This document shows, piece after piece, positions 1-8,042 of a stretch of DNA of 64,000 nt. The notes below the pieces were generated by a model, which saw nothing but the letters and a program-made list of their open reading frames with translations, made no database searches and was not told the origin of the DNA. The stretch's first letter is position 1, and each line of letters starts with the position of its first letter. The DNA comes from Armatimonadota bacterium (GTDB lineage: Bacteria > Armatimonadota > Chthonomonadetes > Chthonomonadales > Chthonomonadaceae), in contig JAGWMJ010000007.1 of NCBI GenBank assembly GCA_028871815.1, positions 124,001 through 188,000 on the forward strand, given 5' to 3'. The translations under genes and the position numbers were made by a program.

Positions 1-819
1 GTGATCAAGTCGATGGACGCGATACAGCAGTTCATGAAATCCGAGAAGCAGCCGGCCGTTACCCAGTTTCTCATCACCGGCGCCTCCAAGCGCGGCTGGA
101 CTACGTGGCTGGCCGGCGCCAGCCAGGACAAACGGATAAAAGCTATAGCCCCTATGGTAATCGACACGCTGAACGTGGCCGCCCAGGGTCCCCATCAGCT
201 TGCAGCCTATGGAGCGTTCAGCACCGAGATCGATGATTACACGCGAGCCGGCATTTTTCCCAAGCTGAAGACCCCAATGGGCCGCAAACTGCTCGGGCTG
301 GAGGACCCATACTCCTACCGCAAAATACTGACGCTGCCAAAGTTGCTGATCCTCGGCACAAACGACCACTACTGGGCGCAGGATGCGCTCAACCTGTACT
401 GGAACGGCCTTGAGGGCCCAAAGTGGGTGATGTACGACCCGAACAGTGGGCATGGGCTGGAGGACCGCGTTCGAGTGTACAATGCACTCACTTCGTTCGC
501 CGATTGTATAGCGTCACGTACGCCGTGGCCGACGATGAAGTGGGCCTACTCCGCCGTGGCTAACGGCGCAGATCTCACGGTGTCTAGTGATACGCCAATG
601 GTTTCGGCGCGGATGTTTCACGCGGACGCTCCCACGCAAGACTTCCGTGAGTCTCACTGGAGCTCCACACCCGTAGACGTGAACGGCAGCTCCTTTACGG
701 GTCATATGGATAACCCCGCCACCGGCTATCGCGCGACATTTGCCGAGATCACCTACACTATCCGGCATAAGACGTTCACGCTGTCCACCCAAATCCGCAT
801 TCTGAAAGCCGGCAGTTGA
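1..819 (+). CDS. PhoPQ-activated pathogenicity-related family hydrolase, 5'-truncated
   Basis: This is the C-terminal part (272 codons visible) of a PhoPQ-related (PqaA-type) protein, a family with an alpha/beta-hydrolase fold that is usually secreted. GASKRGW near residues 27-33 holds the predicted nucleophile Ser. TNDHYW and SGHGL further on fit the acid and His positions of the fold. An Ig-like C-terminal segment follows, as is usual in the family. The frame is open from base 1, so the real start and signal peptide lie outside the window and the apparent GTG at base 1 is probably internal. The stop overlaps the next gene's possible TTG start (TTGA), which suggests one transcript. The natural substrate of the family is not established. 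Confidence 0.8.
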   Translation: MIKSMDAIQQFMKSEKQPAVTQFLITGASKRGWTTWLAGASQDKRIKAIAPMVIDTLNVAAQGPHQLAAYGAFSTEIDDYTRAGIFPKLKTPMGRKLLGLEDPYSYRKILTLPKLLILGTNDHYWAQDALNLYWNGLEGPKWVMYDPNSGHGLEDRVRVYNALTSFADCIASRTPWPTMKWAYSAVANGADLTVSSDTPMVSARMFHADAPTQDFRESHWSSTPVDVNGSSFTGHMDNPATGYRATFAEITYTIRHKTFTLSTQIRILKAGS

Positions 820-1631
820 AGCATTCCAGGCATCCACTCAGGATGATCTGGCTTGCCACAGCCCTGGCCTGGCCGGCAGCCGCGTTCGCGCAGAGCCCGG
901 GCGGAAAGGCGTCGCCGCCGGCGGTTAATCCCGGCCGGCCCACCGTCACGGACCCCGCCAGCCTCACGGCGCCTGGATGGCTGGAGACGGAATTTGGTGG
1001 GCAGGACAACTGGGATCGCGGCGAGCTGTGGAGCACGCCGGTCGTCTTCAAGCTGACGATGAAGAACCAGCGGGTGGAGTATCGGCTAAGCAGCGACGGC
1101 CTGCTAATTGTGCCGCACGGCGCCGACGCAATCGGCAATACCTACCTGGCCGGCGAGTACCTGTTTCGCGATCAACAACACTTTGGGTGGGACCTTACAG
1201 CACGCTACACGCTGACGCTGCCAACGGCGCCGAGCGGTTTCGGTAGCCGCAAAGTGGACCACGCGATTCTGCTGCTTGCCAGCCGCGACTTCGCCCACTC
1301 CCATCACGGCGACGTGACGGCGCACGTGGATCTCAACATGGGAGTGGCAGATCTGGCGCGTCAATCCGCCGGCGGTCGCGACACGGAACTGCTCGGCACC
1401 GCCTCATTCACCTTTCCTCTACCCGGCGGACGCTGGCAATACACCAACGAACTGGTGTACCAATCTCCAATTGCTGGCCAGCGCAGCCAGGTTACTACGA
1501 TGCACGGCGTAAGCTACGCCGTGCATGCGTGGGACGTATACGATGTCGCCCTTCAGTGGCAACTGCACGGCGACGGTCCGGTTTGGCAGCTACTGTTCGG
1601 TCGAACTTTCTTTCTGGGCCGCCTCTTCTAG
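816..1631 (+). CDS. Putative outer-membrane beta-barrel (MetA/transporter-like) protein
   Basis: The product is a 271-aa exported protein. The TTG at 816 overlaps the preceding TGA and gives a basic n-region (residues 2-9) before a hydrophobic stretch ending AAAFAQS, a good signal peptide. An ATG at 843 would remove most of the positive charge, so I prefer 816. The mature part alternates polar and aromatic residues in short strands and ends in a Phe (FLGRLF), as outer-membrane barrels do. It resembles the loosely defined phenol-degradation MetA transporter-like barrels, but that match is from memory and weak. Its role with the upstream hydrolase is unknown. Another secreted beta-rich protein is possible. 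Confidence 0.6.
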   Translation: MKHSRHPLRMIWLATALAWPAAAFAQSPGGKASPPAVNPGRPTVTDPASLTAPGWLETEFGGQDNWDRGELWSTPVVFKLTMKNQRVEYRLSSDGLLIVPHGADAIGNTYLAGEYLFRDQQHFGWDLTARYTLTLPTAPSGFGSRKVDHAILLLASRDFAHSHHGDVTAHVDLNMGVADLARQSAGGRDTELLGTASFTFPLPGGRWQYTNELVYQSPIAGQRSQVTTMHGVSYAVHAWDVYDVALQWQLHGDGPVWQLLFGRTFFLGRLF

Positions 1632-1641
1632 CGTTTATTCG

Positions 1642-2058
1642 CTACGGGTTTTGCGCAGGCGGGCCCGCTTTGCTACCGTACTTTTGCCGCATCTCGGCCA
1701 GCTTCGCCTTTGCATCCTGAAAGCTCTGATGGCGGTCAGGCGGCATCTTCAGAAGCGGTTCGCCATCGGCTTTACGGCGCGCGTTTTCGGCATTGAACGC
1801 ATCCATCATCCCTTTTTGGGCCTGGTGAATCGGGCCGTAGACGTGCCGGTACTCCCACTCCTTTTGAGCTTTCGTCTTCCAGCCACCGTTCCACGCGTAC
1901 CAGCCGCCGGCAAACAGGCATCCGGCGAGCAGCACGGCCGCTGCGATCACCACGCCACGCGGCGCTTCGCGGCGCAGTCCGTTGGGCGTTTGAGATTTCG
2001 GCTTGGGCGCGCCCGGCCCGGACGAGGAGCCTCCTCCCAGGTTGATTGTCTCTGCCAT
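1642..2058 (-). CDS. Small single-pass membrane protein beside the DUF1559 gene
   Basis: The 138-aa protein has a Gly/Ser/Pro-rich N-terminus, one hydrophobic segment at about residues 36-53 (VVIAAAVLLAGCLFAGGW), and a charged Lys/Glu-rich helical tail ending in a Pro-rich tip. I recognise no family. It lies about 100 bp downstream of the DUF1559 pseudopilin gene on the same strand. Small membrane proteins often accompany DUF1559 genes in Armatimonadota and Planctomycetota, so a linked surface role is inferred. It converges with the upstream plus-strand barrel gene (stop at 1631) with only 10 bp between the ends. Confidence 0.6.
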   Translation of the reverse strand: MAETINLGGGSSSGPGAPKPKSQTPNGLRREAPRGVVIAAAVLLAGCLFAGGWYAWNGGWKTKAQKEWEYRHVYGPIHQAQKGMMDAFNAENARRKADGEPLLKMPPDRHQSFQDAKAKLAEMRQKYGSKAGPPAQNP

Positions 2059-2161
2059 GGCGGTTTCAAACCTCCAATCGAGAAGCTATAGACAGATGAC
2101 CTGCCGGTGCGATGCCGAACGCGAAAGCACCGGCAGGTCGAACACAGCCGGCGTTGTGGCG

Positions 2162-3013
2162 CTATTCCGGCCAGTTCGGGTCGTTGGCAGGCGTGTAGTC
2201 GATATCTTCGATATCCAGGTTGTGCTGATAGAGCTGGGTGAGGTGGACATACTTGGCGTGCCCGTCCAGCCAGGCAACGTTGAACCCGTTGGTGTGCCGC
2301 CATGGGTCTTCCACCCCCTGCGCCTGGCACGCCTCCTGCACGCCTTCCCCACTCTTTTCTGCGACGATCCACGAGTTCATGGTCTCCCACGCCTCGGTGT
2401 CCCAGCCTTGCGACGGGCCGCAATTGGTGGTGGGAGCGGTCTCGAGCGCCTGGTCGTGTGAGTCGTAGAGGAACAGGCAGTCGGCCGGTGCTGAGACGGA
2501 AGCTTCCGTCAGGGCAACGGGACCATCGCCAGGATTATCCATGAACGAGCCCGGTGGCGTCGGAGGACCTGGAAAGTCATCGTCGGAGGAGTCGGTATTC
2601 ATGGCGTACCCGTTACATCCATACTGAGGACGGTCCGGGCAGCTGAACAGGTGCTCATCCTTGATGTACGGTATCAGCGGCACACCCCAGTCGACCCAGG
2701 CACGGGGCGACGTCCAGTAGCTGCTGGTCAGGCATGGGGTGTTGTTGTCGCACTCGTAGCAGATGCTCGGTGTGTGGGCATAGCGCATGCCGGCCGGCAC
2801 CACGGTTTCATCGAAATCCTCAGCGTACATCGCCGAGGCGATATTGATCTGCCGGATGTTCGATATGCATGCGATCCTGCGCGCCGATTCTCGTGCCTGG
2901 GCGAATACGGGAAACAGGATCGAAGCCAGAATAGCGATGATCGCTATGACTACTAACAACTCGATAAGCGTGAATGCGGAGCGGGTTCCTCCGCGGGCGG
3001 GCGACGTCGTCAT
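2162..3013 (-). CDS. DUF1559 / H-X9-DG prepilin-type protein
   Basis: This 283-aa protein has a type-IV pilin-like leader. After a short basic N-terminus comes the processing motif [19 protein letters not shown] (about residues 13-31) with the conserved Glu at +5, so it should be cleaved and N-methylated by a prepilin peptidase. The C-terminal H-X9-DG motif is present: His, nine residues, then Asp-Gly within [16 protein letters not shown]. This architecture is strongly expanded in Planctomycetota and Armatimonadota and has no firm function beyond surface or pseudopilus location. ATG at 3013 is preceded by GAAAGG. It is probably co-transcribed with the small membrane protein that follows. Confidence 0.9.
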   Translation of the reverse strand: MTTSPARGGTRSAFTLIELLVVIAIIAILASILFPVFAQARESARRIACISNIRQINIASAMYAEDFDETVVPAGMRYAHTPSICYECDNNTPCLTSSYWTSPRAWVDWGVPLIPYIKDEHLFSCPDRPQYGCNGYAMNTDSSDDDFPGPPTPPGSFMDNPGDGPVALTEASVSAPADCLFLYDSHDQALETAPTTNCGPSQGWDTEAWETMNSWIVAEKSGEGVQEACQAQGVEDPWRHTNGFNVAWLDGHAKYVHLTQLYQHNLDIEDIDYTPANDPNWPE

Positions 3014-3361
3014 CGTTGGAGCCTTTCTTCAAAGCCACCAATGCGGATGGTTTCAGACTGCCACAGCCAACGAGCCGGAGAAGCGGATACCGCTTCATCA
3101 TCGGCGCGGCAGTTGAATCGTATCAGCTTGCAAAGTGGATGTCAAGGAGTTTGGCGCCGTTTTGTGCGCCGGCCATACCGCCTGTTTTACGCCGAACGGT
3201 ACGGCTGTCGTCCGGCCCACAATAGTTCACAGGTCTTGGTTGCTTTATTGACTGGTGGCACGCCCGGCAGGTATACTCGCCACCGCGGGCAGGCTGATGC
3301 CTGCTGGAAAGGCCACGCCCTGCGCCCGGCAGGTTAGGCGTGCCGTTCGCGTTCTGCGCCT
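3014..3361. other. Divergent intergenic region with the menG promoter and leader hairpins
   Basis: These 348 bp between divergent genes hold no coding frame I would support. They contain a good plus-strand promoter (separate entry) and two small hairpins in the predicted menG leader: a perfect GCAGGC-TGAT-GCCTGC at 3289-3304, and CACGCC (3314-3319) pairing with GGCGTG (3337-3342). Neither is followed by a T-run. Confidence 0.5.
3248..3277 (+). promoter_or_regulatory. Sigma70-type promoter of menG-polyprenyl synthase
   Basis: TTGACT at 3248-3253, an 18-bp spacer, and TATACT at 3272-3277. Transcription would start near 3284, giving a leader of about 78 nt before the ATG at 3362. Two hairpins fall in that leader. 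Confidence 0.6.
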
Positions 3362-4144
3362 ATGCACGACACTGCCTCAAACACGGGTGATATGCCGGGC
3401 TCAAGTCTCGCAGCGCTTCTCGACGCGAGCCCGGCGAGCCGCGAGCAGTCGGTCCGCGCGATGTTCGCAGCCATCGCGCCGCGTTATGACCTGCTCAACG
3501 CGCTACTCAGTTTTAACCGGCACCACGCGTGGCGTCGCGCCGCTGTCCGGTTCGCCCGCATCTCGCCCGGCCAGGTATGTCTGGACATGTGCTCCGGGAC
3601 CGCAGACCTCGCGTTGGAAGCTGCGCACGCCACTGGACCTAGCGGCGCCGTGCTCGGAATGGATTTCTGCCTGCCAATGCTGGCAGCCGCACGCCGCAAG
3701 CCCCAATTCCGACAAAACGCCAATATCGTGTTTTCAACGGCCAATGCCTGCGCAATTCCGTGCCATAGCGGTCTGTTCGACGCAGTAACGATCGGCTTCG
3801 GCATTCGGAATGTGACGCGGATCGATACCTGCCTCCTTGAACTCTACCGGGTGCTAAAGCCTGGAGGTCGCCTGGTGATACTGGAATTTGCCCGTCCGGA
3901 GCGCGGCTGGACGCGGCCTATTGTCGACTTCTATCTGTTCCGGCTGCTGCCGCGGGTCGGCGCGATTTTTAGCCGAAGGGACGCGTACCGTTACCTTCCG
4001 GAATCGATGAAGCGCTTCTTGACGAGGGCCGAACTGCGCGACCGGATGGAGTTGTCCGGGTTTACCAACGTAACCTGGCACGATATGCACCTTGGGACGG
4101 TCTGTATCCACGTCGGTGTTCGTCCCGATGGCGGCGCATCGTGA
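3362..4144 (+). CDS. menG: Demethylmenaquinone / ubiquinone methyltransferase (MenG/UbiE)
   Basis: This 260-aa SAM-dependent C-methyltransferase performs the last step of menaquinone synthesis, methylating demethylmenaquinone. UbiE/MenG signatures are clear: MFAAIAPRYDLLNALLSFNRHHAWRR split over about residues 34-59, motif I LDMCSGTADLA at about 72-82, GFGIRNVTR, and LKPGGRLVILEFARP. The following gene makes the prenyl side chain, and the GTGA overlap at 4141-4144 couples the two, so both steps of quinone assembly are transcribed together. ATG 3362 has no obvious Shine-Dalgarno, and ATG 3392 is an alternative. UbiE and MenG cannot be told apart by sequence alone; menaquinone is inferred from the likely lineage. 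Confidence 0.9.
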   Translation: MHDTASNTGDMPGSSLAALLDASPASREQSVRAMFAAIAPRYDLLNALLSFNRHHAWRRAAVRFARISPGQVCLDMCSGTADLALEAAHATGPSGAVLGMDFCLPMLAAARRKPQFRQNANIVFSTANACAIPCHSGLFDAVTIGFGIRNVTRIDTCLLELYRVLKPGGRLVILEFARPERGWTRPIVDFYLFRLLPRVGAIFSRRDAYRYLPESMKRFLTRAELRDRMELSGFTNVTWHDMHLGTVCIHVGVRPDGGAS

Positions 4145-5160
4145 CAAACACGACATTCCTGGTGCCCCCGTGTGTAGGCGTTTCACCGGCAGCATTCCTT
4201 GAGTTCGTTCAGCCCGACCTTGTTCGCGTTGAAGCCAGGCTGCAGGAGGACGTGGGTCGAGAAGATCGACTGGTTGCACTGGTTGCGCGACACCTACTGC
4301 TGGCGGGTGGAAAGCGGTTGCGCCCGGCGATGGTGGCGCTTGCGGCGCGTGCCGTCGAGCCGGACTGCGACGGAGCTCGAATTGCGGTTATCGGCGCTGT
4401 GGTTGAGTTTGTTCACATGGCGACATTGGTACACGATGACGTGGTGGACGATACAGCGACGCGCCGAGGCAAACCGACCGCGAATGCGGTGTTCGGCAAC
4501 GGGGCGGCTGTACTCAGTGGCGACTATATACTGGCGCGTGCCATGCGCCTGCTTGCAATCGACGGCGACCTGAGGCTCTTTCGTACTGTCGCGGAGATCA
4601 CGGCCGAAATGAGCGAAGGTGAAGTTATGGAGATTGCAGCAACGGGACGCGCCGACCTCCCGATAGCGGAGTACACCGAGATTGTGCGCAAAAAAACGGC
4701 CGCCTTTGTTGAAGGTTGCTGTAGGTGTGGCGCCGTCGTGGCGCACGCCGACGAGTCCACGGAAGAGGCACTTGGCCGTTATGGATACTCCTTGGGAATG
4801 GCGTTTCAGATCGCCGACGACCTGCTGGACTACACCGGTGACCCGGAGGTAACTGGCAAACCCCGCGGAACGGATCTGCGTGACGGCCGCGCAACGCTGC
4901 CGTTTTTGCTGGCAATGCCCGCAGCGACGGAAAGCGAGCGAGCTCAGCTATTGAGCGCCCTGGGCAATGACCGGTTGGACGAGGCAGGCTTCCACGCTAC
5001 GTTTGCCATTTTGGAAGAACACGGCGCATTTGATCGAACGCGGGCTGAAGCTCGAGAGTACGTAGACCAGGCAAACCAGGCACTGTCGCAGCTGCCGGCC
5101 AGCCTCTCCGCAGACTGTTTGACTATGCTGACGGAGTTTGTGGTGCAGCGAGACCGCTGA
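4141..5160 (+). CDS. Long-chain polyprenyl diphosphate synthase
   Basis: The 339-aa trans-prenyltransferase condenses isopentenyl diphosphate onto an allylic primer to make the quinone side chain. Both Asp-rich motifs are intact: LVHDDVVDD (first, about residues 97-105) and QIADDLLDYTGD (second, about 223-234), with GGKRLRP upstream and GKPRGTDLRDGRATLP after. Length and spacing match heptaprenyl/octaprenyl synthases (HepT/IspB type). The start is GTG 4141, overlapping the menG stop. The 3' end runs 38 bp into the end of the convergent methyltransferase gene. Chain length cannot be read from the sequence. Confidence 0.9.
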   Translation: MTNTTFLVPPCVGVSPAAFLEFVQPDLVRVEARLQEDVGREDRLVALVARHLLLAGGKRLRPAMVALAARAVEPDCDGARIAVIGAVVEFVHMATLVHDDVVDDTATRRGKPTANAVFGNGAAVLSGDYILARAMRLLAIDGDLRLFRTVAEITAEMSEGEVMEIAATGRADLPIAEYTEIVRKKTAAFVEGCCRCGAVVAHADESTEEALGRYGYSLGMAFQIADDLLDYTGDPEVTGKPRGTDLRDGRATLPFLLAMPAATESERAQLLSALGNDRLDEAGFHATFAILEEHGAFDRTRAEAREYVDQANQALSQLPASLSADCLTMLTEFVVQRDR

Positions 5161-5908
5161 CCGTGGATTGTGGTTTCTGCACGACGCAGACGATGGTAAG
5201 CCCAAATGGCAGACGAACCCGCTCCGCCACCTTATTCTCTGCCCATAGGATTCCGCGCAGCAGATTGTTGACAAATGGAGGAACCATTGGCAGCGCCGCC
5301 TGTGGCGGATCGTTGGGTGGACGCCTCGCGCTAAGCGTTCGCTGGACGCGAACTACCGGATAGAGCAGCGTCATGCAGTGCGCCAGCTTTCGCCACACGA
5401 AGCCTGCATCCCCAAACAGCGAGCCTACCTCCGCAATTCTATAGCGCCGGTAGTGCATCAGCGCAACGTCATGTTCGCTCCATAAACGCGGATCAGCCGG
5501 AACGGTGGCCACAACCACGCCGCCGGGACGCAGGACGCGCATGAACTCATCAACGGCCGGGCGATCATGGGGTAGATGCTCCAGCACGTCCAGCGCCACA
5601 ACTACATCGACCGATTCGCTCTTGAGCGGTATCGCGAGCGCGTCTGCCTGAAGCATGCCCGAGAGTCCGCGACGCGCCGCAAACTGCAGGGCCAGATGCG
5701 TAAAATCGAGCGAGACCACGTGCCCCCAACGCTGCATGGCGAACGACATGGCGCCCGTACCGCACCCCACGTCCAGCAGAATGCTCCTGCCCGCCTGCGT
5801 TGAGGGTGCAAACCGGGCGATCAGGCTCTCCACCAGTTGCCTCCTGCCGGCAAACCACCAGTACGAGTCTTCCAGCCGATACATCCGCTGATATTCCGGC
5901 TCGTTCAT
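5123..5908 (-). CDS. Class I SAM-dependent methyltransferase
   Basis: The 261-aa methyltransferase has a type-11-like fold. Motif I DVGCGTGAMSFA is at about residues 46-57, VSLDFTHLAL follows as the acidic post-I loop, VVALDVLEHLPHD is typical of the family, and RVLRPGGVVVATVPA comes after. The N-terminal EYQRMYRLEDSYWWFAGRRQ is common in methyltransferases that sit beside glycosyltransferases in lipid-linked sugar or surface glycan loci. Its start overlaps the stop of the upstream glycosyltransferase by 4 nt (ATGA), so the two probably act on the same lipid or glycan. The C-terminus has a hydrophobic, Pro-rich region. The substrate is unknown. Confidence 0.85.
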   Translation of the reverse strand: MNEPEYQRMYRLEDSYWWFAGRRQLVESLIARFAPSTQAGRSILLDVGCGTGAMSFAMQRWGHVVSLDFTHLALQFAARRGLSGMLQADALAIPLKSESVDVVVALDVLEHLPHDRPAVDEFMRVLRPGGVVVATVPADPRLWSEHDVALMHYRRYRIAEVGSLFGDAGFVWRKLAHCMTLLYPVVRVQRTLSARRPPNDPPQAALPMVPPFVNNLLRGILWAENKVAERVRLPFGLTIVCVVQKPQSTVSGLAAPQTPSA

Positions 5909-6678
5909 GGCGTGGTGGGCGGCGCGGCGGACGGTCGGTACCGGGTGATACGAATGCGGACGAGCGTTTTCAGCATTCGAATGGCATCTCGGAAGAAGCG
6001 AACCTTTGAGCCTTCCTGGTGCGCCCAGCGCACCGGTACCTCGCGAATGTGAATGCCGAAGACCTGGCGCGCCACGTACAACAGTTCCACATCAAAGGCG
6101 AACGAATCGACCCGGCAAAGTCCGAATACCTGATGCGCCACGGCGCGAGGAAACAGTTTGAAGCCGCATTGCGTATCGTGTATGCCCGGCACGGCCACGA
6201 CGCGCACGATACGATTGAAAAGCTTGCCGCCGAATTCACGCAGCGGAGATTGGTGGCGAAGGAGCTGGGAGCCGGCCATATCGCGCGACCCGATCGCGAT
6301 CTCCATCGGTGTGGTAAGCGCGGCTTCGAGCTTCTCTACCTCTTCAATTGGCGTAGCAAGATCCGCATCGCTGAACAACACCAGGTCGCCAACCGCTCGG
6401 AGCACGCCGTACCGCACCGCAAAGCCCTTTCCGCGATTCGCGTGGTATGAGAGCAGATGGAACGCAGGATGCGCTGCTCCAAACTGCCGTGTGACTTCGG
6501 CGGTGCTGTCGCTGCTGCCGTCATCCACCACCAGCACCTCAAATGCTACGCCTCGCGCGTTGAGGTACTGATCGACGCGCTGGAGCGTCGCCAGAATGCG
6601 GTCAGCCTCGTTATAGGCGGGAATCACCACGGAGAGCGCCGGCGGTGGGTCCGGATTCTGCTGCATATCGGTGCTCAC
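5905..6678 (-). CDS. Family 2 glycosyltransferase, dolichyl-phosphate beta-glucosyltransferase-like
   Basis: This 257-aa GT2 enzyme (GT-A fold) opens with LSVVIPAYNEADRI and continues with VVDDGSSD and the DxD-bearing FSDADLATP. GIHDTQCGFKLFPR is characteristic of ALG5/DPG-synthase relatives, which transfer glucose or a related sugar from a nucleotide donor to a polyprenyl phosphate. No C-terminal membrane helices are visible, so it should be cytoplasmic or peripheral. The following methyltransferase is translationally coupled. ATG 6678 was chosen because it gives a normal short N-terminus. The exact sugar is not deducible. Confidence 0.85.
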   Translation of the reverse strand: MSTDMQQNPDPPPALSVVIPAYNEADRILATLQRVDQYLNARGVAFEVLVVDDGSSDSTAEVTRQFGAAHPAFHLLSYHANRGKGFAVRYGVLRAVGDLVLFSDADLATPIEEVEKLEAALTTPMEIAIGSRDMAGSQLLRHQSPLREFGGKLFNRIVRVVAVPGIHDTQCGFKLFPRAVAHQVFGLCRVDSFAFDVELLYVARQVFGIHIREVPVRWAHQEGSKVRFFRDAIRMLKTLVRIRITRYRPSAAPPTTP

Positions 6679-6812
6679 CGTAAGCGAATACGGCCGTGAA
6701 GGCTATGACCCGTAAGCGCGCGGTCGGTCAAATCGCGCTGGTGGGGCCAGCGCGCAGCCAGATCGGCCCGGCAACGGAATGATGCGGGGCCGTTGCCCGG
6801 AGAAACTATACC

Positions 6813-6842
6813 TTGACACAACCGTGTGGCACGGTGTACAGT
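6813..6842 (+). promoter_or_regulatory. lexA promoter with perfect palindrome (candidate LexA operator)
   Basis: TTGACA at 6813-6818, an 18-bp spacer, then TACAGT at 6837-6842 preceded by TG (extended -10). The spacer contains a perfect inverted repeat ACCGTG-TGG-CACGGT at 6821-6835. A palindrome between -35 and -10 of lexA is where an autoregulatory LexA box would be expected. It matches neither the E. coli (CTG-N10-CAG) nor the B. subtilis (GAAC-N4-GTTC) box, so lineage-specific specificity is inferred. Confidence 0.6.
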
Positions 6843-6885
6843 AGACTTTAGTACGCCTATATTTGACGAGCGAGGGCAAAGCGCA

Positions 6886-7524
6886 ATGACACGGGGCCTA
6901 ACCGAGAAACAGGAACGCATATTGAGCTTCCTGCTGGAGTTTGTAGACGACAAAGGGTACCCGCCAAGCATCCGCGAGATTGGCAACCATTTCCAGATAT
7001 CCAGCCTGCGCGGCGTCACCGTTCATCTTGACGCGCTGGAACGCAAGGGCTACATCAACCGCGCCAGCACATCGAGATCGATCACCGTGATCGGAAAAAC
7101 CGGTCGCACTGCCGTAGCGCGCGGCGCATCATTCGTACCGCTTGTTGGGACCATTGCAGCCGGAACACCGATTACTGCTACTCAGAACGTTGAGGGCCAG
7201 GTTCCGGTACCGGAGGAGATGGTGCGAAATGTGGATGGTGCATTTGCCCTGCTGGTGAAGGGCGACTCCATGATTGATGCGCACATTATGCCACACGACC
7301 TGGTGGTGATTCGTCCACAGGCCAGCGCCGACAGCGGTGATCTGGTAGCCGTTCTACTCGGCGACGAGGCGACTGTAAAGCGCATCCAGTTCACGCCCAC
7401 CGGCGCACGCTTGATGCCTGCGAATAACGCCTACGACCCGATTGAGGTTCGCCGGGAAGACAGCCTTATTATCGGAAAAGTTATAGGTCTTATCCGAAGT
7501 TACGACGGACTGGCGCCCCGCTAA
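6886..7524 (+). CDS. lexA: LexA SOS repressor / S24 autoprotease
   Basis: This 212-aa transcriptional repressor of the DNA-damage response has an N-terminal winged helix at about residues 5-65 (LTEKQERILSFL, YPPSIREIGNHF, GVTVHLDALERKGYI). The C-terminal S24 self-cleavage domain has the Ala92-Gly93 cleavage bond (TIAAGTP), catalytic Ser128 in VKGDSMID and Lys165 in ATVKRI, so RecA-stimulated self-cleavage should work. ATG 6886 is preceded by GAGGG; an upstream in-frame start at 6826 lies inside the promoter and is rejected. The gene stands alone and converges on rplL across a strong hairpin. It is probably autoregulated through the palindrome at 6821-6835. Confidence 0.95.
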   Translation: MTRGLTEKQERILSFLLEFVDDKGYPPSIREIGNHFQISSLRGVTVHLDALERKGYINRASTSRSITVIGKTGRTAVARGASFVPLVGTIAAGTPITATQNVEGQVPVPEEMVRNVDGAFALLVKGDSMIDAHIMPHDLVVIRPQASADSGDLVAVLLGDEATVKRIQFTPTGARLMPANNAYDPIEVRREDSLIIGKVIGLIRSYDGLAPR

Positions 7525-7554
7525 CGGCCCGGCTCGAGCTCTCGACTTGCTCGC

Positions 7555-7589
7555 TCCGGCGAGGCAAGTGGCGTGCATGCCTCGCCGGA
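7555..7589. terminator. Bidirectional hairpin between lexA and rplL
   Basis: A perfect 12-bp inverted repeat (TCCGGCGAGGCA / TGCCTCGCCGGA) with an 11-nt loop lies in the 77-bp gap between the convergent lexA and rplL genes. There is no T-run on either side, so it may act as a transcript-end stabiliser or a non-canonical terminator. Confidence 0.6.
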
Positions 7590-7601
7590 AGAGCTGCCTG
7601 T

Positions 7602-8000
7602 TCAGCCGGCGGCCGGCTTGATCTCCACGGTTGCGCCTTCGGCATCGAACTTGGCCTTCAGTGCCTGCGCTTCCTCCATATTGATGCCCTGCTTGATGGC
7701 GGCGGGCGCCGCTTCCACCTTATCCTTGGCCTCTTTCAGGCCGAGGCTGGTGACTTCGCGGACCACCTTGATGACGTTGATCTTTTTCTCGCCGATCGCC
7801 GTCAGGACCACGTCAAAACTGGTCGGAGCTTCCTCAGCGGCGGCTTCGCCGCCCGCAACTGCGCCCGGCGCGGCTGCGACAGCCACCGGCGCCATTGCCG
7901 TAACGCCGAACACCTCCTTCAGTTCGTGGGTCAACTCCGACAGCTCAAGGACGGTTATGCCCTTGATGGCTGCGATGAAATCTTCCTTGGTGAGTGCCAT
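7602..8000 (-). CDS. rplL: 50S ribosomal protein L7/L12
   Basis: The 132-aa stalk protein recruits translation factors to the ribosome. The N-terminal dimerisation region (about residues 1-45, [15 protein letters not shown]) is followed by an Ala-rich hinge. The C-terminal factor-binding domain (about 58-132) carries the signature [26 protein letters not shown]. The length is typical for the family. It lies 42 bp downstream of rplJ, so the two stalk proteins are co-transcribed and should be controlled by the rplJ leader. Unlike in most bacteria, rpoB does not follow. Confidence 0.97.
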   Translation of the reverse strand: MALTKEDFIAAIKGITVLELSELTHELKEVFGVTAMAPVAVAAAPGAVAGGEAAAEEAPTSFDVVLTAIGEKKINVIKVVREVTSLGLKEAKDKVEAAPAAIKQGINMEEAQALKAKFDAEGATVEIKPAAG

Positions 8001-8042
8001 TCTGTTTCTCCTGTGCCGCCCTTGGGGCGGGATCGTACGGGA

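Noticed and set aside
6826-6885. Extended N-terminus for LexA
   Set aside because: It would start inside the promoter and adds 20 residues not found in LexA proteins.
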